A DNA stretch of 30,355 bases, from the IMG/VR virus record IMGVR_UViG_3300046000_010144, positions 1-30,355 of that record. One strand, given 5' to 3'. The notes below the pieces were generated by a model, which worked only from the letters and a program-made list of their open reading frames with translations, was not told where the DNA came from and did no database searches. Position numbers and translations under genes: made by a program. This document shows positions 16,775-25,435 of the stretch, piece by piece (the stretch's first letter is position 1; every line of letters begins with the position of its first letter). The stretch comes from a virus.

Positions 16775-18613
16775 TTAAGAGAAGTTAACCGTACTTAGAT
16801 TTAAAGTACTTACGGTAATATCTTTGTTTGGAAATCTAATTTGATAAATTTGTGATGGTGTTGCAAATAATGTATCGTTAATCAATCCAATTTGTTTTGT
16901 AGTATTATTAATATACGCCTGTGAGGTTTGATTTGACGAATACTGACCACCGACTAAATTGAAAACATTTATCTCGCTAATAGATAAAACACCATTTAAT
17001 GATTGTATCAATCTTTTCAATTCTGAGATATACACATTTTCACCCATCTCTCGATTTAAAGGACTAAAGAAGGTATCAACAGTATTAACAATATTTGTAA
17101 TCACGGTTCCTTGGTTTTGTGTCGAATCTAAAACCACACTAATTTCAAGTTTTAAATCAATAACCTCAGCACTTTCAACTGTAATATAATCATTAATCAT
17201 TCTATAATTAGATAAGTAATTTGCAACACTTGTTTTTAATGAACTTGAGATATTTGATTGTAATTTACCCTCATCATTATACGATAACATTTTAACTTTA
17301 ATCTTATTATCTTCTTCAGTTATCGCAACTTTAGCAGGTGCCCCGTATTGAGAAGGCATTTTTCTTATCACTGAATTATAATCATCAATAGTAACCGCTC
17401 TGTTTTGAGACGCAAAATTAAATCCAATTAAATTTCTAACTTCTTCAATTGTCGGTACGTTCGCTCCACCTATTGCCGCAGTCACATTAGTACAAGATAT
17501 ACTATTAATAACTGAACTATTAATTGTTTGATTTGGACCATTAACCGCAAAATTTATAGTTCCTATTTGATTAATAACATTTGTTCCTAAATTAGTACCT
17601 AATCCACCGCCAATTCTATATTGAACAAATAAAGTTGTATTTGGAATAATCGTTGAACCTAATGATAGGTTGTTTGAATATTTTGATAAATCTAAAGGTG
17701 TACCATTTCTTGCAAACTCTCTTAAAAGTTCATCAGTCGATTGACTTCCCCCACCAAACGTCATTTTTAAAAATCCTTGTGGTGTATATTCTGTTATAAA
17801 TTTATTACTTGTTTGAATATACTTACCAACTTTTTTACCCGCAGTACTTTGTGGACCTGCTGGGTCTTCAACAAATATTCTGTCTTGTGCCAAAGCGTCT
17901 ACCTCATACCATCTGTTATTTAATCCTAAAAATTCTTCAACAGATGGAACATTATTATAACTTAACCCATCTTTTAATAAAACACTTGTAACACCTAAAA
18001 CATTTTTTTCAGGTAAAAATAATTCTAAAAATGGTCTTGATTCAGAAGTAGTTATTGTCTTTCTAAAAACTTTAGTAATACCATTAACTACAGGTTCTCT
18101 TTTAGTAATTCTATAGTTTATTATAACATTGTTAGCATTAAAAATTGGAGTTTTAGTTCTATTTCTAACACCTTCAGCGTTTGTTTCACTTGCAAAGTTA
18201 ACATCACCAACAAGTTCAAAAACTTGACCAGCACCATATACTTGAGACCCTCTTCTTAAAATTCCACAATAATCAATATTTTCTTGAGCTCCATTAGCCG
18301 GAACCACAATTGAGAAATCTACTAAAGCAACAGATGGTCTTTGACCCGGAATTTTAAGTCCATATGTTCTTGCAATATTATATAATGATGAACTCTGTTG
18401 AGCATATTGTAATACAGTTTCTTGTATACTTCTGTCAATATGATAATGTAAATTATCAGTAACCGCAGCATTAAGGTCTAAAAATACCGAAAAAACCGCA
18501 GCGTCATTAACATTTTGAACTAACTCAGGGTAATACGCTTTGACAAAATTTACTAATTCCTGTCTTATGTTTTGGAAATCCCTTGTTGTGTATGATATTT
18601 GTTTGTTTGCCAT
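16775..18613 (-). CDS. 6: Baseplate wedge protein, gp6 / baseplate J-like
   Basis: 612 residues, about T4 gp6 size (660). Typical features are the N-terminal YTTRDFQNIRQELVNFVKAY, a region at 40-60 with DLNAAVTDNLHYHIDRSIQE, and the baseplate-J signature at 388-425 (ASQNRAVTIDDYNSVIRKMP). These are followed by YLSNYRMINDYITVESAEVI (467-486) and the C-terminal wedge part MGENVYISELKRLIQSLNGV (523-542). In contractile tails this protein forms the iris-like ring of wedge dimers around the hub and transmits the contraction signal. The ATG is separated by one base from the gp25 stop, so the two are co-translated. The pairing gp25 then gp6 is the same as P2 gpW then gpJ. Confidence 0.94.
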   Translation of the reverse strand: MANKQISYTTRDFQNIRQELVNFVKAYYPELVQNVNDAAVFSVFLDLNAAVTDNLHYHIDRSIQETVLQYAQQSSSLYNIARTYGLKIPGQRPSVALVDFSIVVPANGAQENIDYCGILRRGSQVYGAGQVFELVGDVNFASETNAEGVRNRTKTPIFNANNVIINYRITKREPVVNGITKVFRKTITTSESRPFLELFLPEKNVLGVTSVLLKDGLSYNNVPSVEEFLGLNNRWYEVDALAQDRIFVEDPAGPQSTAGKKVGKYIQTSNKFITEYTPQGFLKMTFGGGSQSTDELLREFARNGTPLDLSKYSNNLSLGSTIIPNTTLFVQYRIGGGLGTNLGTNVINQIGTINFAVNGPNQTINSSVINSISCTNVTAAIGGANVPTIEEVRNLIGFNFASQNRAVTIDDYNSVIRKMPSQYGAPAKVAITEEDNKIKVKMLSYNDEGKLQSNISSSLKTSVANYLSNYRMINDYITVESAEVIDLKLEISVVLDSTQNQGTVITNIVNTVDTFFSPLNREMGENVYISELKRLIQSLNGVLSISEINVFNLVGGQYSSNQTSQAYINNTTKQIGLINDTLFATPSQIYQIRFPNKDITVSTLNLSTVNFS

Positions 18614-18614
18614 C

Positions 18615-19076
18615 TTATATATTAATTATTACAAAACTACTTGAGTTAAAAACATCATTTGTTACTTGATAGTCAATTCTTACTTTAGCAGTATATTCTT
18701 TAGTTGCTAATCCTGGTATTGTTAATTGTGTATTTACAACATTTCCCTCTGTTGTAACATATGGTCCAGCCTCTTCAGATGAAAGAGCTGTAACTTTTAT
18801 TGATGTTATTAACAAATTAGGTATATATATCTCAACAGATTCTTTAATCTCTGATTCAATATCATTGAATGTTGGTCCATCTAATGGTTCAAAAATATAT
18901 TCATACAATCTTGTACCAAAATCAGGTAAAAAATATCTACTACCTTTTCGAGTTAATAATAAGTGTATTAAATTATTTTTAATCTCATCAGTAGGAGTTT
19001 CAGATAAATTAAGATATTTTCCAGTTAAGGAATCACCAAAAGGAAAATTAATACCGTATGTTACACCATTACCCAT
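18615..19076 (-). CDS. 25: Baseplate wedge protein, gp25 / gpW-like
   Basis: 153 residues, close to T4 gp25 (132). The gpW/gp25 domain covers residues 27-98: DEIKNNLIHLLLTRKGSRYF, then LPDFGTRLYEYIFEPLD, then a helix ending in YIPNLLITSIKV. The RKG.R...P.FG..L..Y.FEP motif is diagnostic of this lysozyme-like-fold wedge protein, which joins the sheath initiator to gp6. It is the first gene after the terminator behind nrdA, so it opens the tail transcription unit. A hairpin ends directly at its start codon. Confidence 0.95.
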   Translation of the reverse strand: MGNGVTYGINFPFGDSLTGKYLNLSETPTDEIKNNLIHLLLTRKGSRYFLPDFGTRLYEYIFEPLDGPTFNDIESEIKESVEIYIPNLLITSIKVTALSSEEAGPYVTTEGNVVNTQLTIPGLATKEYTAKVRIDYQVTNDVFNSSSFVIINI

Positions 19077-19097
19077 ATTTCATAAATACTATGAAAT
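19077..19097 (-). repeat. Hairpin directly upstream of the gp25 start codon
   Basis: Inverted repeat ATTTCATA/TATGAAAT with 8-base arms and a 5-base loop (19085-19089). In the mRNA the second arm ends right at the AUG (19076). It contains the TATTTAT motif in its loop and second arm. It could limit ribosome access, be a processing site, or be an operator. Confidence 0.5.
19082..19088 (-). promoter_or_regulatory. TATTTAT motif before gp25
   Basis: TATTTAT on the coding strand, 5 nt before the ATG and 14 nt after the terminator stem. This is the expected place for a promoter of the tail unit, though the distance to the start is short. Confidence 0.35.
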
Positions 19098-19122
19098 TAA
19101 AAATCCCGACCTAGCTCGGGAT
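19093..19122 (-). terminator. Intrinsic terminator after nrdA
   Basis: On the transcribed strand: ATCCCGA, loop GCTAGG, TCGGGAT, then TTTTAATTT. The 7-base stem (19103-19109 / 19116-19122) is GC-rich in an AT-rich genome and is followed by a U-rich tract. It lies 17 nt after the nrdA stop and separates the replication/nucleotide operon from the tail operon. Confidence 0.85.
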
Positions 19123-19139
19123 AACACATCGGATTTTTT

Positions 19140-21572
19140 TTAAGAAGAACATCCAAAACAATCAAATTCACTATTTTCAGGTTTGTCTGGTAAATTCATA
19201 TAACTGTAATCTACCTTTGGTGGTTCAGGAGTTGGTTTTGGTTTATTAACTTTTGAAGTGTCAATTGCCAAATGTTTTGCTCCTGTTGAGATTGCCTTTG
19301 TTCTAACATAGTAACAAAGTGTTTTCAATCCTTTTTCCCATCCATAAAAATGTGATGATGAAATCTTGGATAATGTTGGATTACCCATATAAATGTTCAT
19401 TGATTGTGATTGGTCAATAAATGGTGCTCTATCAGCTGCCATCTCAATCAAGGATTTTTGTGAAATCTCCCAAATTGTTTTATACTTCTCAATCAGTCTT
19501 TCAATTCTATTAACTTTAAAGTTATATCTTTTATCTTCAGGGTCCAAATAATTCAAGAAATTAATTCCTTGTACCGACCCTTCATTCATAATGATTTCGT
19601 TTTTCAAGTCTTCAGACCAAATACCAATTTTTTCAAAGTCACTAATCAAATACTTGTTCACAATCATAATTTCACCACCAACAACACGTCTGTTAAAGAT
19701 TGCCGAATGTGCCGGTTCAGTCATTTCATACGAACCTGTAATCTTCGCTGAAGATGCCACAGGCATTTGAGCTGTAAATAATGAGTTACAAACACCGTAT
19801 TTACTAACATTCTGTTTCAAAATTCCCCAAGGCCATTTTCCTGATAACTCATCTTCTTTCAACCCCCACATATCAAATTGGAATACTCCTTGTGACATCG
19901 GTGACCCTTCAAAGTGAGTATATGGTTCGTATTTACCGTCCATACACAATCTATTACTTTCAGTGATTGCCGCAAAATAAATTGTTTCAAAGATTTCTTT
20001 ATTTAACTTACGAGCTTCATCAGATGTAAAGATGTAATCCATCAAATAGAATACATCCGCCAATCCTTGAGTTCCAATTGCAATTGCTCTTTGTTCCAAT
20101 CCACCTTTACGTCCTTTTTCAGTTGAGTAATTGTTAATGTTAACAACCTTGTTTAATGCTCTAACAACCTTACGTGTCTCTTCATATAACCCCTGAAAAT
20201 CAAACTCTTTATCTTTAACGTAGTTCTTTAACACCATAGATGATAAAGTACAGATAGCGGTAGTTTCCTCATCAGTATACTGATAAATCTCATTACAAAG
20301 ATTTGATTGTTTAATAACACCGATGTTCTGATGGTTTGTCTTTTTGTTAGCACTATCTTTAGAACATAGGTACGGAACACCTGTTTCAATTTGTGATTCA
20401 ATAATCTTATTCCAAATCTCTTGAGCTTTAACTTTTTTACCAAGACCTTTATTTACCGCCAACTGATAATTCTCTTCATATTCAGTACCGTAACTTTCTT
20501 GTAATGGTTTGATACCTGCTTTTATAATATCGTTTGGACAGAACAAATACCAATCATCATTATCTTTAACCGCTTTCATAAAGTTATCGGGAATCCAAAG
20601 TGCAGTAAACAAATCACGAGCTCTCAATTCTTCAGCACCTGTGTTCTTTTTAATCTCCAATAAATCCATAATATCTTTATGCCAAGGTTCCAAGTAGATT
20701 GCCGCAGAACCCGGTCTACGTCCTTGTTGATTAAAGAAACGAAGTGATTCGTTAACAATCTTCAAATACTTTAAAAGTCCACCAGCGTGTCCACCTGAAG
20801 ATGAAATACGACTCTCCTTACTACGAATGTTCGACATTGATAGTCCAATACCCGCAGCGTCAGATGAATATGTAGAGATATCTCTCATGGTGTTTAACAA
20901 ACCTTCTCTTGAGTCTGAGTCGTTGTAATGTAATACACAAGAAGCAAGTTGTGGAACTTTAGTACCAGCGTTAATCATGATAGGTGTTGCCGGAGATATT
21001 TTTTGATTTGACAAAGATTGATAATATTCAATAGCCTCTTCAAATGTATCGGTCACCCAAAGAGCAACTCTCATATACATATGTTGTGGACGTTCAACTA
21101 CTTTACCTTCTGATAATTTCAAAAGATACATTTCAGCAAGTGACCTCCAAGCAAAGTAATCAAAGTTATAATCGTTATCGTGATTGATAACCTCATCAAT
21201 TTTAGAAGGACCGTATTTCTCAATAGTCTCCATTAACCTGTCATTAATGATACCTTCACTATGTAACAAATGCATTGTGTTTGAGAAACTTGGGTCAGTT
21301 TCTTTGTGATAAGATGAAATAGCAACTGACGAAGCCAATCTTGAGTAATCGTGATGACTACCTGTAAATGCCGCAGCAATTTCATAGATTAACTTATCTA
21401 ATTCTTTTGTTGTAATAATACCCACAGTTGGTACTGAAGTAATAACCTTAATAAAGATTTCATCGGAGTTGACACTCAACCCCTTTGAAGCTCTTTTAAT
21501 ACGGTTATAAATTTTTTGTGGATTAAATGACGCATCATCTCCACCTCTCTTTTTAATTTTAAGTGACATCAT
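19140..21572 (-). CDS. nrdA: Ribonucleoside-diphosphate reductase, large subunit (class I)
   Basis: 810 residues. It reduces ribonucleotides to deoxyribonucleotides with NrdB. It carries an N-terminal ATP-cone-like region (about 4-90, KIKKRGGDDASFNPQKIYNR), so dATP feedback is possible. The catalytic set is complete: C212 (QLASCVL) and C441 (TTAICTLSS) form the redox pair, N424, C426 and E428 lie in SNLCNEI with the thiyl-radical Cys, Y754-Y755 (LCYYVRT) form the radical path, and the C-terminal pair C805/C808 (DCFGCSS) takes electrons from thioredoxin or glutaredoxin. MPVASSAKITG (603-613) is the phosphate-binding region. Two in-frame ATGs open the gene; the first is taken. It lies 20 bases after nrdB and is the last gene of its operon. 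No thioredoxin or glutaredoxin gene is in the window. Confidence 0.98.
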   Translation of the reverse strand: MMSLKIKKRGGDDASFNPQKIYNRIKRASKGLSVNSDEIFIKVITSVPTVGIITTKELDKLIYEIAAAFTGSHHDYSRLASSVAISSYHKETDPSFSNTMHLLHSEGIINDRLMETIEKYGPSKIDEVINHDNDYNFDYFAWRSLAEMYLLKLSEGKVVERPQHMYMRVALWVTDTFEEAIEYYQSLSNQKISPATPIMINAGTKVPQLASCVLHYNDSDSREGLLNTMRDISTYSSDAAGIGLSMSNIRSKESRISSSGGHAGGLLKYLKIVNESLRFFNQQGRRPGSAAIYLEPWHKDIMDLLEIKKNTGAEELRARDLFTALWIPDNFMKAVKDNDDWYLFCPNDIIKAGIKPLQESYGTEYEENYQLAVNKGLGKKVKAQEIWNKIIESQIETGVPYLCSKDSANKKTNHQNIGVIKQSNLCNEIYQYTDEETTAICTLSSMVLKNYVKDKEFDFQGLYEETRKVVRALNKVVNINNYSTEKGRKGGLEQRAIAIGTQGLADVFYLMDYIFTSDEARKLNKEIFETIYFAAITESNRLCMDGKYEPYTHFEGSPMSQGVFQFDMWGLKEDELSGKWPWGILKQNVSKYGVCNSLFTAQMPVASSAKITGSYEMTEPAHSAIFNRRVVGGEIMIVNKYLISDFEKIGIWSEDLKNEIIMNEGSVQGINFLNYLDPEDKRYNFKVNRIERLIEKYKTIWEISQKSLIEMAADRAPFIDQSQSMNIYMGNPTLSKISSSHFYGWEKGLKTLCYYVRTKAISTGAKHLAIDTSKVNKPKPTPEPPKVDYSYMNLPDKPENSEFDCFGCSS

Positions 21573-21592
21573 AGTTCTATATAAGTAATAAA

Positions 21593-22552
21593 TTAGAAAT
21601 CGTCTGTAAAGGACAAAGTTTCATTCAATTTAGCTTTTTGGTATTCAACAGTTCTTGACTCAAAGAAGTTACCCTTTGTTTCAACTGCGATTTGTTCCAT
21701 AAATTTGAACGGTTGTTCAACGTTGAATTGTTTTTTACAACCAAACTTTGCCAATAATCCATCAACAACAAACTCAAGATATTGTTTCATTAAGTTTTGG
21801 TTCATACCAATCAAAGAAACTGGTAAAGATTCTGTGATGAATTCTTTCTCAATCTCAAGAGCTGAAAGTAGAATTTCTTTAATTCTCTTTTCACTCGGTT
21901 TGTTTTCAATGTGATTGTTTAATAAATGAATTGCAAAGTCACAGTGTAGGTTTTCATCTTTGAAAATCAAAGAGTTAGCGTTACATAGTCCTTGCATAAT
22001 TCCTCTAGACTTTAACCAAAAGATAGAACAGAATGAACCTGAAAAAAAGATACCCTCAACCGCTGCGAAAGCAACTAATCTTTCTTGAAACGATGCGTTC
22101 TCAATCCAATCCAAAGCCCATTTAGCCTTCTTTTGAACTGCAGGTAGGTTGTCTAATGCCGTAAAACATTTGTTCTTTTCATCCTCATTTGATACGTAAG
22201 TATCAATAAGAAGTGAGTACATTAGACTATGAATGTTTTCCATTGCCAACTGAATACCATAAAAGAATTTGGCTTCAGGATATTGTACTTCTCTGTAGAA
22301 ATTCTCAGCCAAGTTTTCATTAACGATACCATCTGACGCAGCGAAAAACGATAAAATATTTTTTACAAAATACTGTTCATTTTCTGATAAGTTTTCCCAG
22401 TCACGTAGGTCACCGCTTAAATCTATTTCTTCTGCCGTCCAAAACGCAGCCTGATGCATCTTATAATATTCCCAAATATCATTGTATTTGATTGGGAATA
22501 TTACAAAACGATTTGGATTTTCTACTAAAATTTTTTCCATTTTTTCTTCCAT
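21593..22552 (-). CDS. nrdB: Ribonucleoside-diphosphate reductase, small subunit (class I)
   Basis: 319 residues, a usual size for class I R2. It houses the diiron centre and tyrosyl radical that start catalysis in NrdA. Visible ligands are D74 (ASDGIVNEN), E105 and H108 (MENIHSLMY) with radical Tyr Y112, then E166 (VEGIFFSG), E200 and H203 (KDENLHCDF). The D-E-H-Y spacing (31, 3, 4) agrees with known R2 proteins. The [10 protein letters not shown] motif at 37-46 is of the type found in eukaryotic and many Bacteroidota and phage enzymes. The C-terminus ends in SFTDDF, the tail that binds NrdA. An internal ATG at 22540 would also give a plausible N-terminus. It follows the helicase gene by 13 bases. 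Confidence 0.98.
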   Translation of the reverse strand: MEEKMEKILVENPNRFVIFPIKYNDIWEYYKMHQAAFWTAEEIDLSGDLRDWENLSENEQYFVKNILSFFAASDGIVNENLAENFYREVQYPEAKFFYGIQLAMENIHSLMYSLLIDTYVSNEDEKNKCFTALDNLPAVQKKAKWALDWIENASFQERLVAFAAVEGIFFSGSFCSIFWLKSRGIMQGLCNANSLIFKDENLHCDFAIHLLNNHIENKPSEKRIKEILLSALEIEKEFITESLPVSLIGMNQNLMKQYLEFVVDGLLAKFGCKKQFNVEQPFKFMEQIAVETKGNFFESRTVEYQKAKLNETLSFTDDF

Positions 22553-22565
22553 ATTGTTTTAATAA

Positions 22566-23936
22566 TTATACTGATTGTTGTTTTCTTTTTTCCATAATTT
22601 CTTTAATTCTGCTTCTATTTCTTTCTTCCTTCTGTTCCTCAAGTCCCAAGAATGTTGTAGTACTTTCAGTGTCAATTTCTAACATTTCGTTATTAAACTT
22701 ACAGTTTTCAAATACCACCCCGTCTTTACCAATTCTTGACTTTGTAATTGCAATAGTAGCAAGATTTAATTCTTTTTGTTGTAGTGATTTAGCCACAGTG
22801 ATGATAACGTGTCCCACTTGAGCTTTCTTAATAGACCCACCCATTTGGTCAGTTGTTACAACATCAGATGATATTGAACTTCTGTTACCTTGTGTTGCCG
22901 TCCAACCAGCGATATCTAATTCATTACACATCGCTTCAAATGCTCTCATCACCGAACCTTCAGATTTCCATTCATCGTCCATCATCTTTTCAGGTGTAAC
23001 ACAATCAATATAATCTAAAATAACCACATCAATCCTATTACCATCAGCAATCATCTTTCTAATCTGATTTTTAATCTGATTCATGGTCATTGTATCAGAT
23101 GGTAATTTTTTAAGGATTAACTTGTTCTTCATCGTATTCTTGATTTCATCAAGTTTCTTAATAACGATTTCTCTATTTTCACCTAATGAATCAGGAGAAA
23201 TTCCTGTCCAACATGTGAAATGTTTTCTTTGAATAACTTTTGGGTTATCCTCAAAGAAAATTTGTAAAACATTAAATCCTAAATTAAAAGCGTGATTAGC
23301 AATCTTTGTCGTTAACGTTGATTTACCAACACCTGTGGGGGCTAATATAACGCCAATTTCTCCTTTTGCCAAACCACCCTTCAGAAGATTATCAATACCC
23401 GGTATTCCCATAGGGATTGGATGTCTATAATCATCCGCTAAAACTTCATCTAAATTTTCAAATACTTCCCCTGTTCCTCTATCTACGTTTCCAACCTGTA
23501 AAGCTTCTCTAACCATCTCTTCCAAAGTGTCATAGTTTTCAAACTCACCATGGTCAATAATTTTTTTAGCCTTATCCATAACCTTTTGAAGTTCCTGTTG
23601 TTTACAAAACTTCAAAGCTTTCTCTTGGACGAAATGAACACCATCATCTGTTACATTCTGTATATCAGAAATAGTGTCAAGAGTTATCTTTAATAATAAC
23701 TCCTGACTAATTTCACTCTTAGCTTTTTGTTGAATTGTCTCAAAACTTGGGCTGTGGTCAAACTTCATGTAATACTCCTTCACCATTTGAAGAAATAATC
23801 TAAAGTATTTGTTTTCAAAGTAGTTAGGTTCCATCACCTCAATAATTGAGTGTGCGAAGTCTTTATCAACTATCGTTTGGTTAAGGAGTTGTAGTTGAAA
23901 AGTTTCCCCTAAATAATCAAAATTTTTGTCAGCCAT
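22566..23936 (-). CDS. 41: Replicative DNA helicase, gp41 / DnaB-like
   Basis: 456 residues, close to T4 gp41 (475). This ring helicase unwinds the fork 5'-3' on the lagging strand. The N-terminal helical domain covers about 1-150. The RecA-like domain starts near 165 with IPMGIPGIDNLLKGGLAKGE. It contains Walker A APTGVGKST (200-207), the conserved FFED (227-230), Walker B VVILDYID (304-311) and the sensor-like TATQGNRS (346-353), then GGSIKKAQVGHVIIT (366-380). A charged C-terminal tail (EEQKEERNRSRIKEIMEKRK) may contact primase or loader. No primase (gp61-like) gene is in the window. The start is preceded by an A-rich leader AAAAACAAACATAAT and a TATTTAT motif. Confidence 0.94.
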   Translation of the reverse strand: MADKNFDYLGETFQLQLLNQTIVDKDFAHSIIEVMEPNYFENKYFRLFLQMVKEYYMKFDHSPSFETIQQKAKSEISQELLLKITLDTISDIQNVTDDGVHFVQEKALKFCKQQELQKVMDKAKKIIDHGEFENYDTLEEMVREALQVGNVDRGTGEVFENLDEVLADDYRHPIPMGIPGIDNLLKGGLAKGEIGVILAPTGVGKSTLTTKIANHAFNLGFNVLQIFFEDNPKVIQRKHFTCWTGISPDSLGENREIVIKKLDEIKNTMKNKLILKKLPSDTMTMNQIKNQIRKMIADGNRIDVVILDYIDCVTPEKMMDDEWKSEGSVMRAFEAMCNELDIAGWTATQGNRSSISSDVVTTDQMGGSIKKAQVGHVIITVAKSLQQKELNLATIAITKSRIGKDGVVFENCKFNNEMLEIDTESTTTFLGLEEQKEERNRSRIKEIMEKRKQQSV

Positions 23937-23954
23937 ATTATGTTTGTTTTTAGA

Positions 23955-23961
23955 ATAAATA
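23955..23961 (-). promoter_or_regulatory. TATTTAT motif before the helicase gene
   Basis: TATTTAT on the coding strand, directly after the TGA stop of the 150-residue gene and 18 nt before the helicase ATG. This is the only one of the six motifs with no hairpin next to it. Confidence 0.3.
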
Positions 23962-24414
23962 TCAACGAGCTAGCTGATAACCCATGTATTCGTGTGTTAA
24001 ATTTCTTGCTGACAACACGTCAGTAAGGCCAAAAAGGATACCTTTTAGGAACGGGCGTATGTCTACGGTGTATCTTACCTTCGGTGGGTAAAGTTTAGCA
24101 TCAAACGTATAATGACACATTGTCGTATCTCCATTTTTGATGTAGATGTTAAACGACTCAGGTCCGTCAGTGAATGATGTGTTTAAAACCTCAGGGTCTT
24201 CACTAATCTGATATTGATTGTCTAACATGTAGTTTACAGTTTTCATTTTGAAATTTTGTTTCAAATCTGAAATAAAACCATCCATAATGTCAATTAACTC
24301 AGCCGAGTTATGAGCCTTTGGGTTATACCCTTTAACGTTAAAAAAACGTTGTACGATAAAGTTGTTGTTTACCGTCATCAAGAATTCCAATTTGGTAATG
24401 TCTTGTTCTTTCAT
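23962..24414 (-). CDS. Unknown 150-residue protein in the replication operon
   Basis: 150 residues, ATG at 24414, 8 bases after the nuclease gene and 25 before the helicase gene. No family is recognised. The N-terminal half looks helical (LEFLMTVNNNFIVQRFFNVK; then a helix around 39-60), the middle is beta-like (DGPESFNIYIKNGDTTMCHY), and a C-terminal helix region ends in SARNLTHEYMGYQLAR. It has one Cys, no membrane segment and no enzyme motif. Its fixed place between a FEN-type nuclease and the helicase makes a replication accessory role possible, for example helicase loading in place of T4 gp59. That is inference from position only. Confidence 0.8.
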   Translation of the reverse strand: MKEQDITKLEFLMTVNNNFIVQRFFNVKGYNPKAHNSAELIDIMDGFISDLKQNFKMKTVNYMLDNQYQISEDPEVLNTSFTDGPESFNIYIKNGDTTMCHYTFDAKLYPPKVRYTVDIRPFLKGILFGLTDVLSARNLTHEYMGYQLAR

Positions 24415-24422
24415 AATTTAAT

Positions 24423-25427
24423 TTATTTTTTGTTTGTTTTTGTTTTTTCTTTTCTTGTTAACTTCATAAATGGTTGAATGAAGTATGTCCACGCATCATC
24501 CCCTTTTGGTAGGTACTTAAACAACCCGTCTTCAACCATATACTTAATTAAGTTCTTATAACTTCTACCTTCAATATCTAATTTTTCAGTAACAACTAAT
24601 CGTATCTCTTCTTTGTCTTCATCCCTTAATAGTGGATTCGACAAATCAACAATCTGTTCATTAACTTGGAAAAATTCTTGTTCAAAAATACCTGATTTGG
24701 TTTTACCTGTTAAAAGATTTTTTAAAGTCTGATTGTCTTTTTGTTCTTTTAATAAGTCTTCAGCCTTTGTTAAAATATCGTTATAAGAAACTTCTTTTTC
24801 AAGTATTTCAGGGAAAAACTTAACTAAAGTTTTTTCACCCAAAAGATAGATACCTTCAATGTTATCTGATTTATCACCAGTTAATATCTTTAAAGTTTTT
24901 ACGTTGTAGTGTGGAAACTCAAAATCATCAAATTTAATCTTATCCCCGTGTTTAAACGTAGCTTTGACTGATGGTGAGTATATTGACACGTTTTCGGAAA
25001 TAAGTTGTGTTAAGTCTCTGTCTGATGAAAAAATAAGTTTGTCTTCATTTTCAGATACTTGACAATAATAAGCAATTAAATCATCAGCTTCTCTTCCACT
25101 AATCTCTAATTGTCTAATATAGACTTCTTCCAAATATTGTTTGATACGATTTTTTTGTTTTAGGTAGGACATAAAGATTGCTTCCTCCATAACCAATCGT
25201 CGGTTTTGTTTGTATTTGGGGTAAAGAATTCCACGTAAACTCGTAGAATCTTCACCATCCCAAAATACTACTACCTTGTCAAAGTTTTGTTCATTAATGA
25301 ATTTACGTAAAGTATTCATGAAATGATACAACGCCCCAATGTGTTCTCCATTGTGGAAGTAGTCCTTCACACCATGAAACCCAATTTTCATTAGGTTGTT
25401 TCCGTCAACAAGTAGTGTTTTTTTCAC
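24423..25427 (-). CDS. 5'-3' exonuclease / flap nuclease (FEN family, T4 RNase H-like)
   Basis: 334 residues, near T4 RNase H (305). It is expected to remove RNA primers and 5' flaps on the lagging strand. All acidic metal ligands of the FEN fold are present: D8 (LLVDGNNL), D57 (VVFWDGED), E113/D115/D116 (GREADDLIAYY), D136/D138 (FSSDRDLTQLI) and D185/D188 (LTGDKSDNI). YPKYKQNRR (69-77) is the typical helical-arch entry, and GIYLLGEKT (192-200) is the helix-turn-helix DNA contact. The C-terminus is very basic (LTRKEKTKTNKK). The start is GTG at 25427, 8 bases after the uvsX stop; no ATG gives an intact N-terminal Asp motif. It is a stand-alone nuclease, not fused to a polymerase. Confidence 0.94.
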   Translation of the reverse strand: MKKTLLVDGNNLMKIGFHGVKDYFHNGEHIGALYHFMNTLRKFINEQNFDKVVVFWDGEDSTSLRGILYPKYKQNRRLVMEEAIFMSYLKQKNRIKQYLEEVYIRQLEISGREADDLIAYYCQVSENEDKLIFSSDRDLTQLISENVSIYSPSVKATFKHGDKIKFDDFEFPHYNVKTLKILTGDKSDNIEGIYLLGEKTLVKFFPEILEKEVSYNDILTKAEDLLKEQKDNQTLKNLLTGKTKSGIFEQEFFQVNEQIVDLSNPLLRDEDKEEIRLVVTEKLDIEGRSYKNLIKYMVEDGLFKYLPKGDDAWTYFIQPFMKLTRKEKTKTNKK

Positions 25428-25435
25428 GAACTAAA

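Noticed and set aside
22319-22421. D44 of NrdB (EEIDLS) as iron ligand
   Set aside because: Spacing to E105 would be 61; known R2 proteins have about 31, which fits D74 in ASDGIVNEN.
22492-22821. Plus-strand open frame of 109 residues opposite the helicase gene start
   Set aside because: It lies antisense to the well-supported helicase and nrdB genes, is Phe/Leu/Ser-rich as expected of an antisense shadow, and all real genes here are on the minus strand.
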